DNA of 64,000 nt. Origin: Rhynchopus euleeides (lineage: Eukaryota; Euglenozoa; Diplonemea; Diplonemida; Diplonemidae). A program made the translations under genes and the position numbers. Under the pieces are notes generated by a model that saw nothing but the letters and a program-made list of their open reading frames with translations, made no database searches and was not told the origin of the DNA. Below, in pieces: positions 22,721 through 33,049 of the stretch; position 1 is the first letter of the stretch; each line of letters opens with the position of its first letter. The stretch covers positions 620,001-684,000 of the forward strand of contig OY723321.1 of the NCBI GenBank assembly GCA_963210315.1. Reading direction: 5' to 3'.

Positions 22721-24910
22721 ATTTACATGCCTCGAGTCGCAATAGAACGTGCCACAGACCCAGACAGACGACGTGGGTCAACTCTACGAGCTCTCCCCTG
22801 TGGTTGTACTGCCTTGTATCGCATCGCTTCAGTTCCCAGCAGCCCTTTTTGAAGGCCGATGCTTCATCGACGGTTGAAGTGTGCCTCGCACGCATTGGAG
22901 GTGGGGTTGCTCGTGCATCCTGCGTCCTGTTTGCTTCGACCAGATCACACCCCCGACAGCGTCCCTCCGCCACCCCCCCTCCGCTCCCAGTTCATTTGCG
23001 AGCGGCACCCTCTGAATGCGCGGGTGCTGCAGTCTTTCAGCTGGGAGACACGGATTATTGCAGGTCGTCTTCACCGCACGAGAATGCGCCGTGCAACCCC
23101 AGGCGAAAAATGGGAGAAAGTCAAATTGGGTCCTGCGCCAGGACAAAGAATGTGGGAAACAGGACGTGTATGATCCGCTGGTGACAAGGGTTCTTTGCCC
23201 TACACCCTCAAACATTTAGCGTGCCTTGCAGCCGTTGTATGTGGGGGGAAGAAGGAGGAGAATGAGTGAGTGCGTGAGAGGATACGTGATGTCCTCGGGG
23301 GGTAGGTGGTGAGGTAAACAGCATCAGCAACAACAACAACAAAACAGCAACACGCTAAACCGAGGCAAAAAAGAAGGGATGTGGAGCGGAGCGCCACCTC
23401 CATGGGATTCCCCCAGATAGCCGAGCAAGGCGAACCATGCAGAGTCAGGACTCAGCTGAGGAAGCGTCACCAGCGGCTTGAGCGGCTGGGTGGCGGCCGG
23501 TGCCCTTCGTATTCCCCCCTTACCCAAAGGCAAGGGGCCAGGCCGGTACCATACCGAACAGTCGTAAAACAATCCCAAGCCCCAACGGCGCCCCACCCTC
23601 GACGCTGCTGAGGTGCTGGAACAAATTTTAGGAACGGTCATTAAAGATCCCCCCCCCCCTCCGGGGGGGGGGGGGGCCGCGCTTCGCGCGGCCCCGCACC
23701 CCCCACCCCCCCCGGCCGCGCTTCGCGCGTCCGGAGTCTGGATCCCCCTGCCATTAAAGATCCTCGCCAACCAGCCAAACGGCCAAAAATGACCAAAAAA
23801 ACCGGTTTTTCTGTTTGCCATTTTAACAATTACTAGAACTTTTAGTTGGATGGAGAATGGTCACCGTGAACTCAGATGTCCAAAAACATGCCATCCTATA
23901 CACTAGACATGTCCGCAAATAGTTTAAAAAATAGGTTAAATGCGATTTTTCATGCTACCCTAGCATAGTACCAATGGAGCCCCCCTATGTAACGTAGGCA
24001 AGCAGGAGGGATGAATTCAACATCGGGGGGGAGGCCGCTACGCATGCGGGGTGACAGTAAAAACATTAAAGATAAATCTTTAATCACGGTATGGTGACGA
24101 TCGGTCCAATTAAATCCACGATCGTGAAAAAAAACGATCGTTTTAATTGGAGGCTAATTGGACGATCGTGAAAAAAAAAATCCAATTATTCCCACGATCG
24201 TGGGCGATCGTGGCTAATTGGTCGAAGATTTCCCTCCAGTGCCCACCTATCTCTGCAGTCAACCATGTGATGGACCACAGTTCTTCCGGGTATCAAACCC
24301 TCTCTGCAGGGTCGGCTGTCAAGCAGGCTAACTCCTGGGCCTTGAGAGCCCCGTGGTTGGCCTGGAGTACGGCCTGGAGCTGTGTAGGAGTTTGGCCGGT
24401 GGGAGCTGTTTCAACCGGTAGTCAGCGGTTCGATTTTTTCGCTCGCTATTGGATACAGGGGGCTACGGGGTGATCGTCAGTGCATTTTGGTGCATTTCCT
24501 AAGGAACCTAGGTGAAAACTGACGAAGAATAACGAGGCATAACGACCAGCGAAGACCCCCTCTATTTTCAGCTCAATTCCACCCCAAGTTTTCCTGAGCT
24601 TGGATATCCCTGGATTGATATCGCTGAATGGCTGAACACCCGAGACAGCCGCTGAAGTTAGAGCCTTGTTGGATGAGGCCATTCCCTTCACAAAGCCGCA
24701 TCCGATATTGTATACGTTCCCCATCCCAGAGGTGATCAAGCTTCGGTAGAGCTTGGTACTGCAGAGCTCGTCACCCGCTGAACGCTGAACGGTTACCGTT
24801 CCGCCGCTGATAACAGAGCCTTGGTTAGGGTGCCACACCTGAAACCAGTGGCTTGGTTGGCTGTGAGTGCATCAGCTTCCCCCGCTGTTCCATCTGATTT
24901 TGATCGAGGT
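22721..24910. other. Intergenic region rich in hairpins
   Basis: No gene is supported. A GC hairpin cluster lies at 23,647-23,745 (runs of C and G flanking CCGCGCTTCGCGCGG, then GGCCGCGCTTCGCGCG). ATTAAAGAT recurs at 23,640, 23,753 and 24,066; the last is a perfect palindrome ATTAAAGATAAATCTTTAAT. Next come the CGATCG cluster and the left end of the large inverted repeat. A minus-strand open frame at 24,446-24,838 has weak coding character. Confidence 0.4.
24093..24225. repeat. Cluster of CGATCG palindromes
   Basis: In about 130 bp the motif (C)ACGATCGT(G) or GCGATCGTGG occurs six times counting partial forms (near 24,096, 24,117, 24,134, 24,162, 24,193, 24,205), alternating with CCAATTA/TAATTGG pairs. 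The density of one 8-10 bp palindrome far exceeds its surroundings, so it may be a protein-binding or recombination site. It lies about 690 bp outside the left arm. Confidence 0.6.
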
Positions 24911-25207
24911 CCCAGCGGCACATACACCGCCACCTATTTCCTCCCCAGGAGCCCTGCCGATGGCGAGCCCATCACCTGCGAGCAGGTGGAGGGGCAGTTG
25001 GCCCTGTGGAAGGTCACCGTTCCTTTGGAACAGCCCCGCGCCACGGTGACCGGATCAGGCCAGGCCAACACCTCCACCGTGGGGAGGTACAAGGACCTGC
25101 TGGGGATCGACCTCGCACAGCCTGAGGTCCCCGACACAGAGGAAGAAGCCCCTCCGAGCATCCCGCAGGCCATCACAGTGGAGGAGGACGACATGGACAC
25201 CCTCTGA
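24911..25207 (+). pseudogene. 5'-truncated copy of the Lys/Ala-rich 333-aa gene
   Basis: From the arm boundary the frame reads PSGTYTATYFLPRSPADGEP to the end VEEDDMDTL-stop, identical to the last 98 residues of the gene at 53,946-54,947. The first 235 codons are absent: the arm begins mid-gene. It lacks a start and promoter, so it is a remnant made when the inverted repeat formed. Confidence 0.85.
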
Positions 25208-25410
25208 GGGAAGCTGGCTGTGCATCAGCCTGCGGAAGTTGAATGATCAGACTGTCATGGAAGCCACAAACCCCACACTCCAAAACATCGACAGTTTTTT
25301 CGCTTGGCTACATCTGACGTGGTGTGTGTGTTGCAACCTTATTCGGCTCCACTCACACTCGCTCTCACAGGTGTCACAGGGGGTATTTTCAAGACCCATG
25401 CCATCGAACC

Positions 25411-26340
25411 ATGTCGAATGCAAATGAAGCGAAGAGTGTCGGGGAGACTCTTGCTGCCAACCGGCATGCCCTTCGGATGTCTCAACGGACACTCGCCAAG
25501 GTCAACCAGCTTCATAAGGAGTAGCAGGTGCGTAGCTAACAGAGATCCCTAAGAAAATTGTGTCTCCGAAATTATTTGGTCCGATTTCGGCCGAAAAAAC
25601 GGGGAATCGGACCCCACCACACATCGAGACCAGGCCTGGGCGGGGAACGAGCCCTTTTTCCAGGTTTTTTGGGTCGGGGAACCAGGTTTTTTCTAAGAAT
25701 TTTTACAAGGGATTTTTTGCTCGCCCCCCCACAGTTTCCAGGCGCGTGCCCGTCAGGCGGGACTTTTTCTCTGATTTCTCTCCGCGTCATCATGTGACAG
25801 CTCTCGAGTGATGCCCAGATGCTTGCGGCAGAGAGTGCCCCTCATGCGCGTTACAGCTGAAAATGAATGAGGATCATCTGGCACTCGTTCTCATCGGGGG
25901 TTGTGCTCCGCAGGGACTCAATACACCTTGGCACTCTCGCAGGGCTGGACATGCCAGCAGCTGGAGGACAGTTACAAAGCTGCCACTCCCCGACGCCACC
26001 CACCTGCTGGCCCCTTCAGGTCTGAAAGCCCAAAAGCTCCCGGGGATTTTTGCAGTGGTGCGCACCATATTCAGCGCAGTAGGGTGATCTCTCCGATTTT
26101 CCAAAACTGCTGGTCTACTGGTTTGGGGAACGGTCGTCGGCAGACCGTTGAAATGCCCGTGTTAGCAAGGCACACTCACGTTTCAGGTAGCGTGTCGCGT
26201 GTCACGCATGTCGCGAACGCGGCAAGTGTACCTCCCAGGTGGGGAAGCCCGACCTCCTGTCCGATGTCAGCCAGGCTTCGAAGAAGCGCTTCATGGATGC
26301 GGCGCTGACCTCCTACGCTGCACTGTACCCGGGGAAGTGA
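25411..26340 (+). CDS. Candidate multi-exon gene, left-arm copy
   Basis: The first exon begins at ATG 25,411, after a pyrimidine/AG tract (CGCTCTCACAG), and reads MSNANEAKSVGETLAANRHA onward to QLHKE, a helical, coding-like sequence. A likely last exon runs from about 26,192 to TGA 26,340: RVACHACRERGKCTSQ, then DVSQASKKRFMDAALTSYAA and LYPGK-stop. It has a CxxC-x5-C cluster that might bind zinc. A middle exon after CTCCGCAG (from 25,917) is plausible but its frame is unsure. The sequence right after exon 1 is a repeated module (see 25,525 entry), so this is either an intron derived from that repeat or an insertion that broke the gene. The protein is not recognised. Confidence 0.35.
25525..25570 (+). 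repeat. Repeat module, copy 1 (left arm)
   Basis: GCAGGTGCGTAGCTAACAGA followed by GATCCCTAA, then GTGTCTCCGAAAT. The same words occur in the same order at 30,818-31,062, there separated by about 200 bp of other sequence, and mirrored in the right arm. It begins directly after the open frame of the 25,411 exon. Confidence 0.65.
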
Positions 26341-26765
26341 GATAGATGGACGGGCACACGCTACATGGGGGGTCTGGGGGGCGGAGCCCCCCAGCCGCCG
26401 GAGGCCACGGTAGCGAACATCTGTTCGTGTGGGCGTACAGATTCTGTGCGAGTTGGCTGCGTCCTCAGAGGCGACTGGAGTGGTTGGACCCCGACTTGAT
26501 GGGATTCGAAGGACTTGAGTACGAGACGTACGCCACAGGGGGGTCTGGGGGGCGGAGCCCCCCAGCCGCCGGAGGCCACGGTAGTGAACGTCTGGCTCTC
26601 CAGTTGGCCAGCAAGGCGAACGGTACGTGGGACAGACTTCCCTTCCATCCTTGTGCGCGCCCTAGAAAAAGTTTTTTCCTCTGCGAAACAACCTTAGAAA
26701 AAAATTCCCCTAACAAAATTCTTAGAAAAAAACTTTTTTTCCCCTTACAAAAATTCTTAGAAAAA
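25688..26765. repeat. Inverted pair TTTCTAAGAATTTTTRYAAG
   Basis: TTTTTTCTAAGAATTTTTAC (from 25,690) is mirrored by sequence at 26,735-26,765, and GGGAACRAGCCC stands near each outer side. The 1.05 kb between them includes the end of the candidate gene and two GC hairpin copies. It may be the ends of an old inserted element; no target duplication was identified. Confidence 0.4.
26368..26582 (+). repeat. Two direct copies of a GC-hairpin cassette
   Basis: GGGGTCTGGGGGGCGGAGCC, continuing CCCCAGCCGCCGGAGGCCACGG, occurs at 26,369 and 26,541. Each contains the perfect hairpin GGGGGGC-GGA-GCCCCCC. The same pair is mirrored at 52,571-52,785. Confidence 0.8.
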
Positions 26766-26840
26766 AAGTTCAGAATCCTGAAAGTGGGGAACAAGCCCCC
26801 CAGTTAGGAACAGCCCTGGTTGGCATGCCAAAATATTCTC

Positions 26841-29442
26841 ATTTTTGGCGTGCCAAAAGGCCCTCTTTTTCAACCCTGGACACGTGAGTGGATGGGGTTT
26901 GAGGGAAGGAACTTTCGGCATCTTGTCAGAATCTAAAGGCGAATATAATCCGAGAGAGGTGTCAATCAGAAATCAGCCTCCTCCCACTCGCAGTTAGAAA
27001 GACCGTGTTCAACAAACTGTCGGGAACAGAATGAAAAACTGATGAGGTTCGCTCTGCATGGTGTTCCACAGGAGGCATGCCCTGAGAGAGGACAGAATCG
27101 CAATGTCTAAGGTTTGTCACTACACGATGGCGTTCACCAAGATGAGATTCAATTCACCCTCCCCGAAGAAGAGGTGCATGTGGCTGTCCAGCTTTTATCG
27201 CGGGGCGACCCTTCACAGGCCATTCCACTTGTGTGTCTGCGTGGAACAGTTTGAAATCGCAGAAGAAAAATGGAGGAAAAAACAGCACGACTCACCGATG
27301 GAAATCGGGAAAGCGTGCTTTATTTGTTGTACTTTAGGCGATACCAGAAAACACAGAGACCCGGCATGCGAGTCCCTGCACTCGCATTCTATTGTTTCAA
27401 CAGGCGTGATACAGGGGCCTGTCTCAATACATCGTGCCCTCCTTGTAATCCGTAGGCTTTGCAGCCGTGGGAGCAAGGCACAAAAGAAACAGCGTTGTTT
27501 TAGTTGTTTCTATCAGCTTGATTCGCTTTCAAATACTCTTGTTTGGGCCTTTGTTCCCATACTGGGGTCTTGAGAAGCTTCTTTGTGGGAGGTGTTTTTA
27601 TACCACAACAGTACCCCTGACAGTGCTATGCCACCCCCACCAAGACAGCGAGGGGCAGCGCTTTGTGAAACAAAAGACCGCACAAACAACAGGCCCTGTC
27701 TTTCTTGGAAGAAAACATGCAGAGGAGAAAAAATATTCGACATCTCTCTTGATACCAATTGCAGGTCGTTTCTGAGATCCGACAGGGTGCTGAAACCATT
27801 GCGGGGGGAAAGATATACCGCCTAGTCCGACGCACCATACACATGGGGGGCGGGGAGGAAGGATGGGGTGGGGAGGGAGGAAGAGTGCAAGGGGGGGGGG
27901 GGGGGCAAGGTCCAGCCACAGCCACGTGGCAACGCCATCTTTCAATTATTCGCGAAGTGGTTGGGGGAGGGGGGGCGTGGTGGTCCCCCGCCCGGAAAAG
28001 TCACCTTTCTGACGGGTTCCAGCTCTGACACCCGCTCTGACCCCCACTTTGGCCCAGGGATCCGTGTAACAATACTTCTCCGTCATGATTCTTTAATGGG
28101 CCTTCACAGACTGGTGTCAGTGCTCTCCATATTTTGAGAGGGTGGGGCATGTTTTGGTGGGGGGTGGGGGGTGGGCCGATTCTTCCCCCACGGATTGGCT
28201 CATTAGTCGATCGCTCAAAATTTACCTTGAGCGATTCGGATGATTTGGAACTTGCCTGTCGGTAGACCAGGGGAGGGGCCCAGTGTGAGGTGATTAATCA
28301 TCCGGATGGGAAGACGGAAGAAGCAGGGGGGGGGCGGGGCCTCGATGACCTACCTGATATGACTCGAGTCGGGCGAGTTGGGCGGTGTTCCGACGGAGTG
28401 TGGCGGAGTTGGGTGGAGTTTGGACGGTCTTATTGGCCAAAAACCGCGATTTGCCAAATCATGTGGGACACTGCTGATGATTGACCACATGTTATGTGGT
28501 GCATATCAACAAGTATCAAACACCTCCGACACACGTGGGCTATGAACGCGAAGGTCAACCCATAAAACATGAACACGACACAAGCACGTGAATCTTTCTG
28601 GAAAGTGTCGAGTGGAATCCCCCCTCCCCCACGCCATTTTGCCCAGTTAGTTTCGATAATCACACGGCAGCTGCAGACACCTCACAGCTATGCGGGTGGT
28701 TGTGTCGACGATCAGAAACCTGACGTACGATACGGGTTTGGCTTTGTTTGATTTTTGACAGAGCTTGGTTTCTGACATGAACCAAGAAAAAACAGCATCA
28801 CCAGAGGGATCTGAGAAAGGGGGGGGGGGGGTGGGTTCGGCGGTTACGGGGGAGAAGAGCAAACACGGCATTTGGCCGAACCGGGGAAAAAAAGGGCAGA
28901 AGCTGCTGAGGTGAAGTGCAGAAAAATAAAGCACTTGCTCACCTGGAAGCCCGGAGCAGAGGAAGGCAATGGTGGGGGCATAGGGGCTGAATACCTCCCG
29001 CATCATAGCCCCGCGAGGGCCAGGATGACAGACTCCGTTGAGTTCGGACCTGTGGAACCCGCGTCGAGTTTACTTTCTTGCGAACATCACTCGCCAGATG
29101 CAAATTCATACATCTGCACATCCGCGGTGTTGGGTATTTAGATCAATACACGTGGTCTGCCATGGTAGCCCTCGCGAGAGCAGGTGATGGGATCCGCGGG
29201 AAATCACAAAAGGGCATCCTGGGGAGGGGAGGGGGGGGGGGAGGGGAGGGGGCAGTGGGACAGTGGGACAGTGGGACAGTCCAGGTTGAGCCGGAATCCG
29301 ACCCAAAGAGCTCGCATGACAAGAAGACAGGAAGAATGAGGGGGGGGGGATAGTGATGTAGAGAAAAAGTAAGGTACAGAGTATGCCTCCTTCACGAGTT
29401 CCCTCATAGCTTGGATGAGGGGGGAGGGGTCAGGGGGGGGGG
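26841..29442. other. Left-arm stretch without a supported gene
   Basis: It holds splice-like signals (for example CCACAG near 27,070 and GGAACAG near 27,248) and several open frames of 60-170 codons. None has a clear protein signature, and I could not join exons. G runs occur near 27,890-27,905, 28,820 and 29,230. The mirror stretch is 49,711-52,312. Confidence 0.35.
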
Positions 29443-29510
29443 GTTTGATCGTCGAGAGGGAATGGAAAAGTAAATCTCCCAGCACCTTCTCGCAATGTTA
29501 GTCCTTTTTG
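29443..29510 (-). mobile_element. 66-bp dispersed element, copy D (left arm)
   Basis: Core-only copy in minus orientation. It is bounded by direct repeats of GTCAGGGGGGGG: one ends just before the element at 29,442, the other starts at 29,511. This looks like a target-site duplication. See copies at 14,081, 57,660, 62,798 and the mirror at 49,643. Confidence 0.65.
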
Positions 29511-29729
29511 GTCAGGGGGGGGGGGGGATGACCCTCCTTGATTCGATTTGAGAAACATATGTCGTCAGTCGGCAGGCTCTTTTGACGTAGATCTCCGTAT
29601 CTGCCCTTCCAAACCCGCCTTCTTCATGTCTGTCGAAAGATGACAGGGCACGGCATATTTTGAACTCTTCTCGACTGTGTTCGCAGCGGTTTATTTCCAG
29701 CGGTTTTAGGTGCCGCTGGTCGACACTTC

Positions 29730-30149
29730 TCAGTTGGCAGGGCAGCAGAGGGCACTCTTGATGCGCGCCAGCTTCTCCTGTTTGGCCAGATGGCGCTCCA
29801 GATCAGACTGCGATTTTGTGATGGGCTCCAGTGAGCTTGTTGAACTCTCAGATGAAATAAGATCAGATTCGGCATCGTCGTAGCTGTCATCCTCCTCAGA
29901 ATCGACGTAGATAACTGTCGGTTCCGGTGGGGGGCAGAACGACACACGGCGGGTCTGCCCCTTGGAGCCCGAACGGATGCAGCTGTTCAGGCGGGTGATA
30001 GGAGCATGCTCCAATGCGGCGGCCAGAATCGTGCACCTCAGGTCAAATGCAATGCGCAAGACGTCGCGCCTCGACGACTCTCTGCCGACGAGACCCTCAC
30101 GCCCATAACGCTCCTCGCGCAGCATACGCATGAAGCAGGACCCAGACAT
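29730..30149 (-). CDS. Small acidic Ser-rich protein with RVxF motif, 139 aa (left-arm copy)
   Basis: A single open frame from ATG 30,149 to TGA. A pyrimidine tract with AG (CTCTACCCCCACATCCAG) lies about 30 bases upstream, fitting a trans-splice acceptor. Residues 1-60 are basic and helical; 64-71 read KGQTRRVS-F; 83-107 are acidic and Ser-rich (DSEEDDSYDDAESDLISSES); the end is a helical basic tail. RRVSF followed by an acidic stretch fits the RVxF docking motif for protein phosphatase 1 (known: R/K-V-x-F with basic residues before it). That role is inference from a short motif; the protein is otherwise not recognised. Identical in the other arm. Confidence 0.6.
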   Translation of the reverse strand: MSGSCFMRMLREERYGREGLVGRESSRRDVLRIAFDLRCTILAAALEHAPITRLNSCIRSGSKGQTRRVSFCPPPEPTVIYVDSEEDDSYDDAESDLISSESSTSSLEPITKSQSDLERHLAKQEKLARIKSALCCPAN

Positions 30150-31888
30150 GTGTACGCCGGCTGGGTTGCAAAATCTCCTGGATGTGGGGGTAGAGTGAAA
30201 CTCGGCAACGGGGGCTTAAAAATAGACCATCCCGCGTGGAAAACCCATTATCTGGCAGGATCATGCAACCTCCATGACCTTTGATGACGGCTGTCTTCTC
30301 CCCTGTGAAAGTCCAGGGGTGATGACAGCAGAAGCTGGGGACAAGGCGCCATGATGTGGAACTCTCAAGTTGGTCTCAACAGAAACGGGGGGGGGACCCC
30401 GGGTGGGTGGGGGGTTACTGGGGGGCTAAATAGAACATGCGCAAAATACCACATCAGACCACCAATATAGCCCTATCCGAGGCATTTTTCGGGGATGGCT
30501 ATAGGGGTGGCAAGGGGTTTGTACCTGAGTAGAGAGGCCCAAGTCTCAGGATTTTAGGAGAACAAAAAAGTGGGCAAAATTAAAGTGCTGTTTTCGATCA
30601 GTTTTCAGCCTCTCACACCCCTCCTGCCTGCCACAATGGAATAGTGGGGGTGTTCCAGCACGAGACACAGGGGGGCACGCAGCAGGTCGGCCTTTGACAG
30701 CCTCAGGCACGAAGTTAGATGGTTTCGCCCTCACGAACGCAGAATCCAACACTGTCCTCACAACACGGCGCCAAACCTGATAACCTGTCGGGGAAGTGTC
30801 AAAGCAGTCGGAATAGCAGGTGCGTAGCTAACAGAGATCCCTAATAAATTTGTGGGGATCTTCGCTACGGGGTGATCGTCAGTCCCGAGGACTCGATGGG
30901 GCAGGATGCCGTGAAACGCACCGCCACCTGTTTAGATCGATCTGACGAGGGCTCGTCCCTCTGGGGGGCTGGGATAGTGTGTGTGCACCAGCCAGAGTGG
31001 GACATGTTAGGGGAGGCGGACAAACAGAGAATCCCGTATAAAAGTGTGTCTCCGAAATAGGGTGGTCCCATTGGGGGTATGGAAAAGTGGGTGGAAAAAA
31101 ATGAGAAAAAATGCGGAAAAATCGGCCGAAATTTGCTGTTTTCACTAAAAAAAGAGTGTGGGGAGTTGGGTCCAGTTTAGCAAAGTGAGCATATTTTTCG
31201 AAAATTGAAAAATTGGGGACACCAAAAGTCCCCAAACGAGTCTTCGACTTGGCCCGCAGAGTGTTTTTTTTTGGTGTCGACAATCCCAGGCACTGCGAGA
31301 GCTAGGCTACTACACAGACCCGTTCTGTCCTATTGTCGCCCATTTCCCCACAAAGTAGGGTAGGGGGCAGTGCCCAGCATCTTCAGTTGGTGTTATCGAC
31401 CCCCTGATATTTCGTGCCCTGTTCGTGCCCAAAAACCCGTTTGGGCCCCGTTTTTTGCGGCCCCCGTTTTCCCCGTTCCAGGAGCTCGTTGCCACGCAGT
31501 GGCGCAGAACGCACCCCAGAACACTCAATGCCGGGCTGGATACGGACAACTACTCTCCAGATTCGCTTGATTTTGCCCGTCGGTGGACCACCAGGGGTAA
31601 CTTGAGAAGATCAGGTGGGCGGGGGCGGGTGAATCAACATTCAGGTTTCGGGCCCGGTGCCTGCGCGCATCCTGTCGTACTGTGGGGGGCGCAGCAGGTT
31701 TCTCCCATACTTTTCCAACGGGCTCTTCGCACGATGATATGTGCTCCACGAACAACAACACAACCAACTACAAGAAACCGCGCACTGGCCGGGGTAGAAC
31801 TTGGTGGTCCAGGACCACGAACAGGTCCTGGGGCCATCTCATCACACCACCATCCACCATAGGAAATGGACCTTGGGGTCTTGCGGAA
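30150..31888. other. Left-arm stretch without a supported gene
   Basis: It contains copy 2 of the repeat module (30,818-31,062) and an A/T-rich patch with GAAAAATTGAAAAATTGGGG near 31,200. It also has a TATAAAAG at 31,036. At 31,809-31,831 is the perfect palindrome CCAGGACC-7 bp-GGTCCTGG. The mirror stretch is 47,265-49,003. Confidence 0.4.
30818..31062 (+). repeat. Repeat module, copy 2 (left arm)
   Basis: It starts with the same GCAGGTGCGTAGCTAACAGA and GATCCCTAA as 25,525 and ends with GTGTCTCCGAAAT. Inside it is GCTACGGGGTGATCGTCAGT (30,864), which also occurs at 24,463 just outside the left arm. Confidence 0.6.
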
Positions 31889-32059
31889 ATGCCTCGACTC
31901 GTGGTCGAGGTTTCCGTGATCACTAGCGCGCAGCGCCGTGTGATCCCGAAGGATCTGCCCGTGGGCATGACTGCACAGCTTGTGCAGACGACCCTCACAG
32001 AGGAGGGCTACCTCCCGTCCACTCCGGGATACCGGTTGCTGAAGCGGAACGACCTCTGG

Positions 32060-33049
32060 CATAGCTCTCAGTGGGCCCGTGGATGGTGTGGATGCATCCA
32101 TGCATGCATCCACGGCATCCAGGGATGCCCGAAAATGTCAAAAAATGGATTTTCGATTTGGCACAGGAAAATCGCTGGAAACCCCAAAAATCGACCAAAA
32201 AACGTCGAAAAACCGATTTTTGGGCCCATTTTTCACCCAGGAACACGTTTTTGGGCCTCTGTGAAAAATCGATTTTTTGGGAATTTTCGCGATTTTGGCC
32301 AACTACTCGCCCAGCCAAATTCGATTTTTGGCTGAAAATTGCAGGGAAATGCAACCGTTTGACGATTCAGGCCGTTTTACAGGGGGGGGCGAATAGAATT
32401 ACTAAGTAATACTATTCAAAATGGCATGTTTGAAAAATTCCCAAATTTTGGGTTGGGCGCATTCCCCAGTAAGTGGTATTCCACTCCACCGAAATCGAAA
32501 AAAAAGTTGGTCGTGAACTGCGCTGGTTCAGGCCAGTTCACGATCAACTTTTTTTTCGATTTCGGTGGAGTGGAATACCACGTACTGGGGAATGCGCCCA
32601 ACCCAAAATTTGGGAATTTTTCAAACATGCCATTTTGAATAGTATTACTTAGTAATTCTATTCGCCCCCCCCCTGTAACCCCTTTCGTGGACTTTTTGGT
32701 TTCAGAAGGGTTTTAGGGGTGTCCATACTGGCCCTTGGCACATTTCCTTGAAATTTCATCCCCTGCAGGCAAACCGGGTATGGATGCCTGCATGCATGCA
32801 TGCATTCATCCATGCATGGATGTGTGCATGCATGCATGCATGCAGGCATCCATCCATCCATCCATCCATGCATGCAGGCATGCCTGCATGGATGCATGCA
32901 TGCACACATCCATGCATGCAGGCATACAGGCATTCATTCACTGCAGGCAGGCCTGCATGCAGGGCTTCGGAGCTCCAGGCTGTGTGTGGATGCATCCACA
33001 AAAGTTGTGGATGCATGCGCTGCATGCACGGGAAATACTGAGAGCTATG
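32060..33049 (+). mobile_element. 990-bp DNA transposon, non-autonomous (left arm)
   Basis: Terminal inverted repeats CATAGCTCTCAGT and ACTGAGAGCTATG (13 bp, perfect) are flanked by direct CCTCTGG (32,053-32,059 and 33,050-33,056). The same gene without the element at 55,554 has a single CCTCTGG, which proves insertion. Internally it has A/T-rich sequence of the type also found at 35,880-36,190, a nested MITE and an array of GCATGCATCCATGCAGG-like tetranucleotide words (32,770-32,960). No transposase is encoded. A 7-bp duplication is close to the 8 bp of hAT elements, but the superfamily is undecided. Confidence 0.85.
32380..32675 (+). mobile_element. 296-bp foldback MITE, mariner/Tc1-like (left arm)
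   Basis: Two arms of about 135 bp are near-perfect reverse complements, meeting near a short loop at about 32,520-32,535. The ends are CAGGGGGGG...CCCCCCTG. It is flanked by TA on both sides. The related sequence in the spacer (GGGGTTAAAACGG, 35,952-35,964) has a single TA at the same point, giving an empty site. A TA duplication and CAG ends fit the mariner/Tc1/pogo group. It is nested in the 990-bp element. Confidence 0.85.

Noticed and set aside
24420-24440. GGTTCGATT as a tRNA T-arm
   Set aside because: No matching acceptor, D or anticodon arms can be drawn around it; no tRNA was found anywhere in the window.
32416-32638. Matching 70-codon frames on both strands (MFEKFPNFGLGAFPS...)
   Set aside because: They arise from the two arms of the foldback MITE reading as each other's complement.
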